Part shown: one piece after another, positions 50,401 to 63,906 of the stretch | Layout of the letters: every line of letters begins with the position of its first letter | How positions within the stretch are numbered: position 1 is the stretch's first letter | Assembly (NCBI RefSeq): GCF_000150275.1 | Contig: NW_002060944.1 | Coordinates: 9,631,513 to 9,695,512 of the forward strand | Direction: 5' to 3' | Source: Trichoplax adhaerens | Taxonomy: Eukaryota; Placozoa; Uniplacotomia; Trichoplacea; Trichoplacidae | Length of the DNA: 64,000 nt | Notes under the pieces: generated by a model | Databases searched by the model: none | Told to the model about the DNA's origin: nothing | The model's input: only the letters and a program-made list of their open reading frames with translations | Translations under genes and position numbers: made by a program

Positions 50401-52320
50401 AAATTAATCTAATCATCAGTCTAAACAATTCATTTAATAAAATTAACGAAGGACACTGGATGAATCTTAAAATAATAAATGAAGTAAAACAGCTGTTGAA
50501 AGCTTATTACAGTTCTAATCAGAAAGTAATTTCTATCATTCTAATAGCGTTTGGAATAAATATTTGAATTATAAAGGTTTTACTTCCGCTAAAATATATA
50601 TCAAATGGTTTGATTTAAGGCTAATAATTTGTCACTAAAAATTAGAAAAACATCTTTACTGTACTGTCATCGTAGGAAAGTTTAGAGTATTTCCAATACT
50701 TGTCTAGACTGTTCAATCTATACTGATTATCATTTCATTTCATGATATTAACTTATTGATATTGATGCTATTTGTCATCTCCTAATTGACATAAAAAACT
50801 ACTCAGGCAAGATGATACACTAAATGATCAATATTCAAATAGTATAATTCCAAAATTTTGACGAATGCTCGTTACTTGCGTTCAGTATGGATCTTCTCCT
50901 TTCAGCAGGTTTATTCTAATTTATCTTAGCAGTGACGTTTTCTAACGATAATCTTAAGCAGAGCTAGTTTCTCTCTATATTTAAAGTGACATAATCTGTT
51001 TTTTACATGCTGATAATATCTTAAGCCCAAAGGTAAAGGTACATAGATATTATATTCTAAATTGAACATCCTACTTTCTAAAATTGAATTGAAATTATTG
51101 TATTATATCTATGATCAATATAGTCTTCAAAAGATGATATTAAGGTAAATACTGTCACTAATGTCGCTTTATTATAGCCCATGTCATCTTTAGGCCGAGT
51201 TTATCAATGCAAACTAGTACTGAAAAATAGCATCAATGAGGTTTACATCGATCGATTAGAACTAACATTATAATATTAAATAGGTGTGGTTTATTTTCTT
51301 ATTGTAGTCTAATGGCATACTGACAATGTTTCACTATGCTGGACTATAACATATTAGCGATATATGGGGGATAAGAACGAAATTTCAAATACATTAAAAT
51401 GGCTTATGAGCAAGGTATCCATTCGTTCCATTAAACTCAATCCATCTATTTTGACGTGAAATAGAAATTTTTAAACATTTTACTTTAAAAATACTTTAAC
51501 AAATACTTTAAAATGACTTATGAACAGTGTATTCATTCGTTCCATTATGATACGAAATAGAAATTTTTATATATTTTGCAATAGTCTATACAGTAATATT
51601 GATCGGTAGAACAATCTTCTTGCAACTTATCGTAGAAAGCCTACTTCCTAAGGTATCAACAACGTAGAAATGGTCGACACTTTAAAATAAACAAGGACTA
51701 AAACACATTTTTAGTACAGTATTACTATAATTAGTCAGCGTAGCCACAACATACTAAATGAAGATGGATAAAATTGTACTAAAGAGCTTGAAAGTATTTA
51801 CAATAATCGTTACTCTAGACATTTGCAGTTTCCCTACTCTTCTTTCATATCGGAATAAGCTTTGATCCTCCAATATCTGTGAGAGTAGACCTCGTCGTCG
51901 ATTTTCATTATAATCCCTACTGCAACATCGTAATATTCAATCCTCCTTGAACAATTATACAAATAGATGGAGGATGATATTTAAACTTCTCTCCTTTTAA
52001 AACAGTTCCTGTACATCTCCTCATTTATAACAAATTTTAACTCTCATTCATTATCGATGAAAATAGCGCTTGTTGTTTATATTTAATAGGCCGGCTGTTA
52101 TGTAAAAGTGCGACATTGTAGCTCGTATTAGTGTATCTTTGGTATCTGGACCAGGTACAAGATGCAGTGATGAGATGATATGGTAATAGGGATGACTAGC
52201 ATTAGAAGTGTGAAGATTTTGCATATATGAATTATATAAATAAGCTAAGCTAATATAATAAAATAGTTCTTAATCACCTAAGCTTGTGGAGTCACTGAGT
52301 TACTATTCGCTAAGGTTCTA
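50401..52320. other. Gene-free AT-rich stretch
   Basis: No exon, RNA gene or long repeat recognised. The pair AAATGGCTTATGAGCA / AAATGACTTATGAACA followed by GT[AG]T[CT]CATTCGTTCCATTA (near 51399 and 51513) is a short local duplication. Confidence 0.5.
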
Positions 52321-52339
52321 CTAGCTAGAGACGAAACAC

Positions 52340-53215
52340 CTGCAATGATCATTTTGATTGCTCCTATCCTAGTATAACCTTATCATTTTCTCGAATGTCT
52401 CATGCAGTCCTAGTCACGGCGAATTTTAACCCCGTGTTTAAATTAAAATTAGTGCTTCATTCTTTCAACTTTGCATAGTTCCTTAAAGCTTGTTGATGTC
52501 TAACGCAAGTTGTGCTTTTCTTCGAGCAGGTTGCTACCTTACTAGGGCTTTCAATCATCATTTTGATCGCTCTTGTCCTAGTATAACCTCGTCATTTTCT
52601 CACATTGTCCAAACAGCACCACCAAAGTGAATTTCAGCCCCATCGGCGTATGTAGAATATTGGTATTTATCATCGATTGCTGATGAAATTAGAACTTTTT
52701 GTTTATATTTTATAGGTCTTCAATGATCATTTTGATCACTCTTGCCCTAGTATAACCTCATTCTTATCTCCGATTGTTCCATGCAGCCTTAGCCAAGACG
52801 AATTCTAGTCCCATATTTAAATTAATATTAGTACCAAATTTTCTCAACTTGAAGCAGTCCATGTCTAGCACAAGTTAAACTTTCACCGAACTTGTTGTGT
52901 TTAACTTGGAAGGGAATGCAATCATCATTTCGATCGCCCTTGTCCTAGTATTACCTCATCCTTTTCTCCTATTTTTCAATTATCCCCTTTAGCCCTAGCC
53001 AAGGTGAATTCCAGTCCCACATTTAAATTAATTTTAGTACTTCATTTTGTCAACTTTCAACAGTCCACATGTAGCACAAGATTGCACTTTCATCGAGCTT
53101 GTTACTTATCTTGGAAGGACCAGCAATCATCCATTTTAGATGGCCCTAGTCCTATTATAATCTCATCGTTTCTCCAATTGTCTCATCCATCCTAGTCAAT
53201 GTAAATTCCAGCCCT
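52340..53215. repeat. Degenerate tandem repeat, about 170-210 bp unit, five copies
   Basis: The module AATCATCATTTTGATCGCTC, then T[TA]GTCCTAGTATAACCTC, ATTTTCTC, GTC and CC[CA][TC]AT begins near 52351, 52560, 52729, 52927 and 53133. The second half of each unit has TTTAAATTAA[AT][AT]TTAGT[AG]CTTCATT and a GTTGATGTCTA/GTCCATGTCTAGCACAAG element. Units differ by many substitutions, so the array is old. Confidence 0.8.
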
Positions 53216-54733
53216 ATCTCTCAATTTCCATTTGGATGCCTATCCAGATGCTAGTTTATGCAAATAAGTTAAAACAGAATGGCGAGACAATAAATAATAA
53301 AGTCTTTGCTGGCAGGACAATAAGGTGATGGACAATAACAGTTAATTTGAAAAGATGACGTAGCCATTAAGCTTTGTTGTTCGATTACTCAAGTTGGAAA
53401 ATTAGGATAGGCAATAGGGCTTGAAGAATTGGATTAATATTAGTAAATAGACTGATTCCTCTCTTGCTGCCTATAGTTGATCATCCAGAATGGATTGAGA
53501 TGACTGTATTGTATACGAAGGGAGTTACCATCGATCGATTAGGAATCAACGTTGCAACTATCCAACACCCCCACCAGTATCATCATTCTTGTCGCTATTT
53601 GCCATGCCAACGTTATTTGCCATCCATTTGTTAATGATCGTTGGTCGAGAAAACTTGCTAAGAAAATAAATAAACTCTCTTCTGTCCTACAGAGTAATTG
53701 GAATTCTTGCTTGAGTTGGATTCCAAGTTATTCTATCCTACAGGATAAGGTATGTGATGAGTGTATAAAATTGAATCCATAGTCTAAATGAAGATAAGCC
53801 GATCCAATAAGAACATTATTGTTCATCTCTATTGGACAGCATTGTTGGATAGGCAAAGATGGCGATGACTGTCTTATGATTGATTGCATGCGGACATAGA
53901 CGCCATCGCCTTGCTCTCTCTCTCTTCTTTTCGTTCACTTCTACCCTTGATAACTGTAATAATAACTTTAAAAAATCTCCATTTCAATCTCAGCCAGTCT
54001 ATTTAATAGAAAACCATTGAAAATGGGTGTGAGAAAGGAAAGAAATTAATAAATTAGTTATGCAACCATGACTCTATCGACAAGAAGAAAAGACATATCT
54101 TCTCCTTTTTTTCTATCTTTCTAACTGACTTTGTTCAGAGTAATGGAGTTCTATCTTCTGTCGATGATATTGAAGGATGGAGTTATAAATGTATTCTTTC
54201 ACTATAAGATATTGTTTCTATCTTGTATTTGCTCTATCTGCACTTATTTTCACAGAAGAGAAAGAAAAAGAGAGTAAACGCTAGCTAGTTTGAAAGTAAA
54301 TTGGTGTCAATGGCTTGTTCATTGGCTTGCTAATGAATATGTTACATGATTACCTTGACAAATGCGCTCATTTGACCGTTTACAATTTCATTTGTCTTCA
54401 TGACTTCCTGTACAGTTATTATCATCTGGATAGAATGATGATGATTATGTTATTGCTTGATGGTATTCTATACTTGATCAATCAGGAGGAATGCCAAATA
54501 GCCATCCTCTATAAATATCCTTCATTTTGATGTATATGATTTTGATTGCATTCTAGGCTAGCCATCGTTGCTACCGTTAAAGAGTGGAAAGTCTCAACTC
54601 CTTTTACCCATTTCATTCCGTGAATTCGTTGGAGAACCTTATCCACAGAAAGAGTGGAAAGTCGTTCTGATTAACTTGAACTTCAATTACTTCATCTTGA
54701 TTCCTCTCCCACTATACATCTATTCATCGAATC
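53216..54733. other. 5' flank of the Rab gene
   Basis: No gene recognised; probably contains the promoter and 5' UTR of the gene starting at 54734. AAAGAGTGGAAAGTC occurs twice (near 54578 and 54650), about 72 bp apart, in the 160 bp before the start codon, which could be a repeated regulatory word or chance. Confidence 0.45.
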
Positions 54734-57700
54734 ATGGCTGATGATAATAATAGAACTTCTAATGAACGTGTTGATCATACATGCAAGGTTAGTAGTCAAG
54801 CTAGAAATATCCATTTCTTATATGATGAAGTAAAATTATCCAATATCAAACTAGTCCTCGAATCGTGTATAAAATCATCAGTACTCGTAGTCGATTATTT
54901 TCAATCCGAGATATAAACTTGATTCTTTCCCTTCAACATAAACTATCTTATGTCGTTGTATCGCTTTATTACCAACTGTCCTTTTTAAAATTTTGTCTTC
55001 TCAACAACTTGATTAAGCTTAGTTTAATAAAGTCTACGACAGCTATTTCATTTCTCCCATTGATTAGTATAGTATTGGATTTAACCTTGTTATACGACTT
55101 TTCTAGGTTATGCTGATTGGCGATTCCGGTGTAGGCAAAACATGCGTTTTAGTCCGATATAAAAATGGTGCATTCTTGTCTGGTTCATTTATTTCAACAG
55201 TTGGATTAGATTTTCGTGTAAGTAGATTAGTTAGCTTAGTCGATGTTGCAATCGTTTTGTTTCTATGCCATTTATTACATTTTATCGTGTTATTTTGTAT
55301 AATACTGACGTAAGGTATCTCAGTCTCTGACTAATAACGAGTTACAACTTTAATCGCGATCTTGATTGAAATAGACTTGTAGTCAATGAAAATTGCCTTG
55401 TCTATCATTTTTCTTATGTTCTGTTCTATTTTAATTGAACTACAGTAGAAAATAGAGCTTTCATATCTTATAACTCTTGAGGAAAGCAAATTAATAGACT
55501 GATATTAGTCGTTGATCAATAAGGAGTAACAACTTTGGTTATGATCTTGATTGAAATGGACGTGTAGTCATTGAAATTTCGATGTCCATCATTTTCTCTA
55601 TTGACTACTCTATTCTAATTTAGCCGCAGTAGAAAATAGAGCTTTAATGTCTTTATAAATCTAGAGGAAAACAAACTAATAGGCTTACAAATTAGAATAG
55701 TAACCATTTAAGACCACGCTTGGAATTGTTTATACAATCTATTCTATCCTTTCCTTCTTTTTCTTTTGGGCACTTTTACTCCCTCTTCTTTCTCATGCAA
55801 AGGCAATTTTCTCTTAGCAATAGCCATTCCTATCGTCTTCAATATATTGAAAATTCATCAAGTCTGGCGACATGGTCGCAAATGGTCTCTAGCACCTTAT
55901 TAAATGATTGTATTTTACATTATTCAACAGTATTTGTACCATCCTTCTGACGTGAAAAGTCGGGCGAGTAGTTTTTTCATTGCCCTAGGTATTTTCCTAT
56001 TCTTCTCCCAACATAATATCGCACTAATTCAAAGTCAATAAGATCAGATGAGGAAGCTATAAATAAGCTAGGATAAAACTATTCCAATTGCTCATTTATC
56101 GCTTACAAGATTGTTTTCATGGTCATAAAATTGGGCCAATAAGCAATGAAGTTGTATGATATTGGCCAAACTTGTAAGGATTGTCACATTACTCAAGCTT
56201 TCCTGTTTTCATTTCTCTTCCATTCCTTTAATAAATAACCTCAACCATTCTTCCTTGTAACGGAATGAAACCTTCGTACTTGGGACTATTTATTAGTTCA
56301 TGGCCAGTGATCAACATTAAACTGCAATGTTAGTCAACAAAACCCATGTCTTGATAGTCTTTCTTCCGAAAGTTAGGAAAAGTGGTTGGAGCTTTTAATA
56401 AGCTACAAACCATCAGTCATAGCTACTAATTCGATGGTAGTAAAGCAAGACGAGTGTTCTTGGAAGGATTAGACGAAATATATCGCCATTTAGCTTATTC
56501 AACCTAGCCATCCAGTTATTGAAAATGGTTATATAAACTCTGTTCGTTGTCTAACAAGACAAATGTTTCTTTCTTCAACGATTAACCGGAGTTGCTGTCA
56601 TAGTTTAGGCTATCTTAAGGTATCTACTTGGAAAATTTTATCAGCTCTCGCCCGTTAACTTAGTGTAAGGCAATAATTCTTTCTAATCAGGCAGCCTAAT
56701 CTGGCATAAAATATCATATAGCACGACTGAATCCGAGAGCAGCTACAATAATGATTTCTTCTAGCACCAATTCAGATGGCCTGCCATCTTCACTATTTCT
56801 TTCCTAAACCATTAGCGATATTTATTATAAACGTTTAGTTCGTGATCGTTGATGTACCCTACAATTTCATCGGCTATCGTTGGTCAGCTTATCATAGAAT
56901 TAGAGTAAAGCAACCTAGGAGGACTGTTGTTATGTTCTTAAACCTGCCATAAATATATCTGATATCGCCATTGAACTAAAGTATAGTTATGGCAGTGGTT
57001 CTTTCCCGAACGAATCCAGATGGCCATTTTCTAGTATTCCTATCTTCAAATATGAACGAAAGTGGTTAGAATGAATTAGGCAATCTTAGGTCGTCTACCT
57101 GGGCAATTGCATCGGCCACAGTTGGTAAATGTATTTAATCTAAGCACATTGATGTCAGTAATTCTTTCGAGAGTAAATACAGAAGGCCAATTCTACAGTT
57201 GAAGCAATCCAAGTTTTACAGGAATAAGAGCATAATATCATAGTTAGTGCGGCAATTCTATCTCAAACCACTGGTAATCATCATGCTAGCTGTCAAAGCA
57301 ATCAACTTTTACATCACATCATCAGCCATCGTTAATCATTCCTGAACATAGGTTGAGTAGTAAGAGAATAAGTATCCCATCTTGTGCAAACACAGCTCAG
57401 TGGTGTAACTATTAAAACTATTAAAGTTAGACATCAAAGTATTTTATAGTCGTCATTTAAACTAAGCAAAGTAATCCGTTAAGGTTGATCTTCCTTCTTG
57501 AATGATGATATTGGATTCTTAAAACAGTTTAAGCCATTTCAAACATAGTTCAAGCTATCCATTAATACGTTAAAGTGCCTTAAAATTTAAAGTAAACGAT
57601 TGGAGATTATCACTATAAGGGGTTAAGCTATTTAAGTATAACGCAAAATCTTGAACTATCTTATTTAACCTTACACTTAGGACAAAAAATTAACTTTACT

Positions 57701-60700
57701 TTTCAGCAATAAGTGATGATGAGTAACAGCCTTCAACTAGCCTCATTTTACAGAAATTCATCAATTCGCCTTTGTAATTGCTACATAGTAGTAAAATGAT
57801 TTACAAGTAGTAGCATTTTCCCTTTTTGAACAAATACGAATCGTTCTTCAAGACTGGGTATACCCACTACTATGCCTTACTGAAGCATTATTAGGTTATT
57901 TTGACGAAGCCCTAAGAAAAACAGGTCTCTTCTTTCTAAATCTTAGAACATTATCCTACTCTTCCGTGATATTGAACCATTTATAGGATTCCTTCTATCA
58001 AGCTAAAAAAGACTATGGCGTAGCTTGTTAACATTAATTGCATGCTTGCAAACAATTAGCATTGAGCTTAACAATTCGCGCACTAGAAAGGCTTCATTAA
58101 GCTATTAGAGGCGATAAAATAACTTAGTAATCTTCATGTCCTATTGGTTCCGATCAATTTATTTTCCTGCTCCAAGAATAAAACAGAATTAATTTATACA
58201 ATACAAAACGAGATAATTTAAACTATCAATTCGATCAATTTCATAATTAATTCATGATTAACTTCGTTGAGAGAATTTCAGTTTCTTTTACCGTTTTACA
58301 ATAAGATGACATTCGATAACTAGTGATGCTAGTCTACAATATAAGTCAAATTATTTCACAATATTTCATGGTTTATAGTCTGACAAAATAGGTCGTTCAT
58401 GATATTCTAGTTATTGAGCTTGAATCAATGCTAATTTCTAGGCGTCTTGAAGCATAATTCAAGGCTGGATAATAAGATTTTGCTCAGTTTTGGTTTGGAG
58501 CATTAAAGAATGAGTCATAAAATTTTTCATAATTTCTAATGGGTTACAGTCCGCTGAAATAGATTGATATTTTCGTTAGTTGGTTTAGAATCAATTCCAG
58601 TTTCTGTGCATCTTTTAGCATGATTCAGGGAAGATAATAAGAGTTCAATTTTAATTCTTAACCATGAAGTAAAGAGATAAAGGATAGGAATTTGTTCCAA
58701 CCTCATTCTTGATGCATAAATTAAGGGTTTAGCAATTAGCTATATTTTTGTTTTATTAGAGCAATTCTGGACTAAAAAATTGAATTTATTACAATTTAAT
58801 TTATTTGACTATGAAACAAGGCTAGATCATAGAATCTTAATATATTCTTACTTTATTGATCATAAATCACTGCTAGATCATATAAACCCGTTATATTTTA
58901 GTTTTATTGATTACAAATCACGGCTTAATCGTACTGTACAAATTTGTTATACGTGTTCCTGTATTTTATGAACGTATTAAGGTTTAGATGATAGGGAATT
59001 GTTACCGTCTCGTCCTATAATTATATATAATTGCAATTCAAGGGTATGTGATTAGAAGAGTTTATTGCATTCTTGTTTTCTAAGCATACATCAAAGATAA
59101 GATTATAAAAGTTTGTTATACTCTTGTTTTTACGCATAATTTAAGGGTTAGATTATATGAGTTTTGCTCTATTCTTGCTCTGTACAGTAGAAATCAAGGA
59201 TTAGATTATAGAAGTTTGGTATGTTCTAGTTTTTTTAGCCGAGGATTAGGCAATAAGTATTTATTCTATTTATGTCTTTGAAGCATAAATTTAAAGTATC
59301 GTTATAGGAGTTTGTTCTAATTTTGTTCTATAAACACAAATCAAAAGTATTTTTACAGGAGTTTGCTCTGTTTTTGTTTTTGAAACATAAACAAGAGTAT
59401 CGTTATAGGAATTGTTATACTCTTGTTCTGCAAACAAACACAAATCAAGAGTTAAATTATAAAAGTTTGTTGTCTTCTTGTTCTATAAACATGAATCAAG
59501 AGTTCTGTTATAGAATTTTATCATATTATTGCTTTAAAAAACTTAAATCAAAAAAGAGATTATATGACTTGCTACGATATAGTCTTCTTCTGGTAAAATA
59601 AGTCAAGGTTGGATAATTTGAGCATGAATTCTGGCTGAAATGTAAGAATTTCATATACTAAAAAACTAGAAGCATGAATTATCAGCTAGTTTATGATAGT
59701 TCACATGGTAATTCTTGTTCTTTCAGCAACAGTCAAAAGTAGTTCATACGCATTTATTACGTAATCTTGAATCCTAGCCAGTATATTCGAGGTTGTTATA
59801 ATCTTGTTGAATTTTTAAAACCATGAATCAATACTGACTTAGTAATTATATAAGACATCAACAGTAGATTTTAACCTCTAGTCCCTTTTATATGACAATT
59901 TTATTGTTAATTGACGCATATCATCGCTCTGGCCAATCGATTTCATTCCGCTGCTTTTGGATATGACTTCGCTAAAACTATTGCAATAATTGAATATCGA
60001 TAGACAGAATGGATTTTTTTCCTTTCTTGCCATGACAAGACGTTGTAATAGATAATGTATTAACCTTGTTAAAAAAAGTAATCACAGTTTTAGGCGATCA
60101 TCTTTTTAATTTATGGTAATTATGAGCACTTATATACTTTCGAGACAATGCTAGCCTTTACTCCCGTCATAGTATGAATTGAAAATAGAAGAAATCTTGT
60201 TGCAGTTGCTGTAGTTTTATCTTTTGTCAGATGAATCGCATTGCAAGTTTACCGTTATTATTAACTTACTATTTATTTCTTCTATTAAGGTGCAATATAA
60301 ATAGCTTGTAGATGTTCTATTCAAATCTTTCGCTATTTCATTTATCTCCTTTTTATTGCAGAACAAAATTGTCGACGTAGATGGTACCAACGTTAAACTA
60401 CAGGTAAGTGCATTAGTAAAACAAGAATAATTGGAGTAAACTTTTTTTAAAGAATTTAAAATTATTATAAAATTTCTTTTATCTATCTTTCTCCTTCATT
60501 CTGATTGTCTTGTTAATTCCATCGTCATTTATTTTAATCATTACAAGGTAATTATTGTTCACTTATTCAATATAGAGGTTATAGTCCCTTCATGATTATT
60601 AATGAACTGTTAATGAAACTCACTTATGCGAATCTATTTAAAAATAATCGATAAATGTCCATTTTCTCATGAAAACCATCCGATAGGCGTTGGCATAGAT

Positions 60701-63700
60701 TATTAAGCAATTTAACAAAGATATAGCAGTCATTACTTAGTGTGTTATACAATACTATACATTGTTTCTATTTTTCGTAGAAAGTTGTTGACAATGTAGT
60801 ATCTGGTCTACAGAAAGACAATATAATTCTTTACTATCTGCTTAAACTTGCAGTTTCTTCTTCTTGCTGTCGGTCCTGTCGTGTATTACGAATTAATTAA
60901 GTTCATCTAGCAGATGTAATCCATCTTCTTAAGCTTGTAGTTCTTCATTCTGCCAATCTTATCTGCTACTATTAGCTAATTTAGATAGATGCAGTCTTTA
61001 TTTGATGGTATTTCCTCTTTAAACCTCACAGAGAAAGAGTAACTCGGACGAAGTCTATAAACTAGCCATAAAATTAGCCTGTTTACAATTAATTTCATCA
61101 TTGCCTTACGGAAGGTTTACCAATGACGTGTATACTTATAGCGTATAACCCGAAAATTTCATTCTATATTTGAAGTAGCCATTTCTATCTGCTTAGGAAG
61201 TAACTTTTATGCAATCTCGCATTATTTTCTTCATCTTATCATGCTTGTTATTTGGCTAATTTACTGTCAATCTAACTATTACTTGATAGAAGCTACAGCC
61301 TGATTCTTTAATTATATTGATGGACAGTATTGGAGTAAATTATTTTTAAGACAATAATCTATTGTAGTTTATGAGCTAATGCCGTCATTACTTGATGAAA
61401 AAAAGCTTTAGCAATGCTTTTAGTCTATTTAGAATGTAAGAATACTTTAGATATAATAATCTATTGCCAGAATTGGCCAATTTAGAATTAATTGAGACAG
61501 TAATCTTCCATACTTTTAGCTAGTTTACGGATTAATCTCATAATTGGTTGATGAAGAGTATACTATAAAGATACTTCTAGTCCATTTAAAACGTTAGAAT
61601 ACTGTAGATGTAATAATTTTATTACTGGAATTGACCAATTTAAAATTATTTGGACAATAACATACCATAACATTAGCTAGTTTATGGCTAATGTCATAAT
61701 AGATTGATGAAAATTACGCTATAGGGATACTTTCAGTTTATTTAGAATATAAGAATGCTGTAGACATAACAATTCCTTACTAAAATCGACCATTTATAAT
61801 TATGCCATGTTATGTAGAACAATTTACTCAGCGCAATTATAGACTTGTTGTAATTAGATAGTTCAGGATAGATAACATAATAATCAACTGTTGTATATCG
61901 ATGGAAGCCTATTTGACCATTTACGAAGGAAAGATTAGAGCAAATTTCCTCCTTCCCCAATTTGTCCAAATTTGAAATGCATTACAAGAGTGTAAACTAA
62001 GGGAGGACTTATTCTCATAAATTAATCAGCTTAATTAGTAAATTAAAGAGAAAAATATTTAAGTAACAAAAGTAATTCATTTAGCTATGTAAAACATTAA
62101 TACAAAAATCCATCTACCAATAAGCAGCAACACCGATCCAATGGATTGTAAATGAAATAATTTAATTTTAGGATTGTGTTCTAGAATAAGTTCTCTATTA
62201 ATTTAATGTTAGTAAATTAAAAAGAGACCTGAAATAAATACTATTACTTTTGCGAATATTTTAACTTAGTAAAATGCAATCAAAGTCAAAATCAAATCGA
62301 TCTTGTTTAGCCACAGCAATATCCTCCGTAATGGTGTTTTTTACTAGATCATTGACTGTTCTAACTTAAACTCAGAGTAAAATAGAAGTTATTACATTTA
62401 TTTCGATGATAAATTTTAGGAGAATCATTTTAATGGAATTGGATACAGATTTTCCCATCAATCCTTTACTAACATTACCCTACAAACACTCTCGAATTCA
62501 ATTATCCATTGCGATAAATGAAATAGAAACTTAATTTTGTTACTCATTCTACATAATAGAAGTACTCTAATTTATTTAGTGGCAGGCTTTTATTCGGATT
62601 ACATGGTCTACAACTCTTGTTCACAGGCAGCATCTGCCATTATAAATTGAATTATAAATTAAATTAATTAGGACAAGTATGGATTATAAATTTCGACGTG
62701 ATATCTATATAAGAAACTTTGGAATCTATGAATTACTGAGCAGGGTTTTAAATGAAACACCGTAAAAGAGGGCTATAGAAATTTGACGTTGAGTATTATT
62801 CTTACCAATCTGATGAAATTAAAAACTAGATTAAAGTCATTAAACTCCTATTCAAAGCAAGCAGATCGCTAGGATCATTATATTATTGAATAACACGTAT
62901 CCCATAACTTTCATATGACTGTCTTACTTGTATTTGAGTATGATTGTGATAAAATCACCAAACCAGTTCTAACCTGGTTACTGTCATGATTTATATTAAA
63001 ATCATTGTAACCCAATAGTTGAAAAATTTCTTTTAATTCTAGCGTTATATTACTTAAAATTATATATTTTATACTCGTAAACCTCGAAGGTATATATCTT
63101 CAGATGCATGATCATTATTGCTCAAAAATACTAATTCTGTTTAAACCTGGTAACTGTCGTGATTTATTGGAGATATAGCTTAAAACTAGGATGATTTCAA
63201 ATCTTAATTATAATCATTTCTACTTTATAATAAGATTTGGGATACTGCTGGTCAAGAAAGGTTCCGCAGCGTAACTCACGCTTATTTTCGCGATGCTCAT
63301 GGTAAGATTGATATCTCTTCCATCTTAAACTAGTAAATATAATTTTGATCCATCGATGATTTATAATCCCTTTCCATATTAACTATCAAATGCACTAAAG
63401 TTTCGGGATCTTGCTATAGATTATGTCTTATTCTAAATTTTTACTTCATTTATTAGCACTTTTGCTGCTGTATGATGTAACCAATAAAAAGTCATTTGAA
63501 AATGTTCTAGTAAGTCTTCTATAAAATGAATCACAATTTTGGAACGCGTGTTGCACCTTTACTTACTTTCATAACTATAAAATAAGGAATACCAGCTTCT
63601 ATTATTTTATAATTAATGTTATTGTCGATACCGTACCTTAAACGAACTGAATGTTAACTGGCGATGACCTATGATGCATCAATATTTCCCTAACCTAAAG

Positions 63701-63906
63701 CATTAAAACTGATTCTAATGTATTCTAACGAGACGTTAAAGTACATCAATTATACTAAAATAGGACTCAGTTTAATGGTCTAATATTAATAACTTGAATG
63801 GCTATTTGTAACTAATAAACTTTATACTTGTTTTGCTAAGTCATGGATAGAAGATATTAATGCTCACGCTGGCAATGATGTCGTTGTTATGCTATTGGGC
63901 AATAAG
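54734..63906 (+). CDS. RAB26: Rab26/Rab37-type small GTPase (3' end outside window)
   Basis: Membrane-traffic GTPase of the Rab26/37 group, which in animals acts in regulated secretion. Six exons in phase: 54734-54787, 55107-55217, 60362-60403, 63235-63301, 63457-63509, 63841-63906, giving the first 131 residues. P-loop GDSGVGKT (23-30); switch I with [11 protein letters not shown] (Thr49); [15 protein letters not shown]3/switch [23 protein letters not shown] with catalytic Gln76; [13 protein letters not shown]; and MLLGNK, the start of the G4 NKxD motif, with the Asp beyond the edge. The G5 motif and prenylated Cys tail must lie to the right. [13 protein letters not shown] and [17 protein letters not shown] place it nearer Rab26/37 than Rab8/10, but 26 and 37 cannot be separated. 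The ATG has A at -3 and G at +4. Introns 2 and 3 are about 5.1 and 2.8 kb. Confidence 0.93.
55330..55715. repeat. Two-copy direct repeat in Rab intron 2
   Basis: GAGTTACAACTTTAATCGCG... near 55340 and GAGTAACAACTTTGGTTATG... near 55525 begin two units of about 185 bp. Both continue with ATCTTGATTGAAAT[AG]GAC, TGTAGTCA[AT]TGAAA, CAGTAGAAAATAGAGCTTT and GAGGAAA[GA]CAAA[TC]TAATAG. Confidence 0.85.
58680..59640. repeat. Degenerate repeat of about 60 bp in Rab intron 2
   Basis: Roughly a dozen loose copies of [AC]ATAAATCAA[GA][GA]GTTAGATTATA[GA][AG]AGTTTG[TC]T[CA]TATTCTTGTTCT. The open frames at 58780-58971 and 59323-59601 are products of this repeat (Tyr/Leu/Lys-rich, periodic) and are not called as genes. 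Confidence 0.75.
61380..61765. repeat. Three-copy tandem repeat in Rab intron 3
   Basis: The module [TA]TTTAGAAT[GA]TAAGAATAC, TTTAGATATAATAATCTATT, GCCAGAATTGGCCAATTTA, then TTAGCTAGTTTA[CT]GG, CTAAT[GC]TCATAAT and GATGAA[GA]A starts near 61430, 61595 and 61740. Units are about 150-170 bp. Confidence 0.75.

Noticed and set aside
58780-59601. Frames of 63 and 92 codons within Rab intron 2
   Set aside because: They are low-complexity by-products of the roughly 60-bp repeat and lie within an intron.
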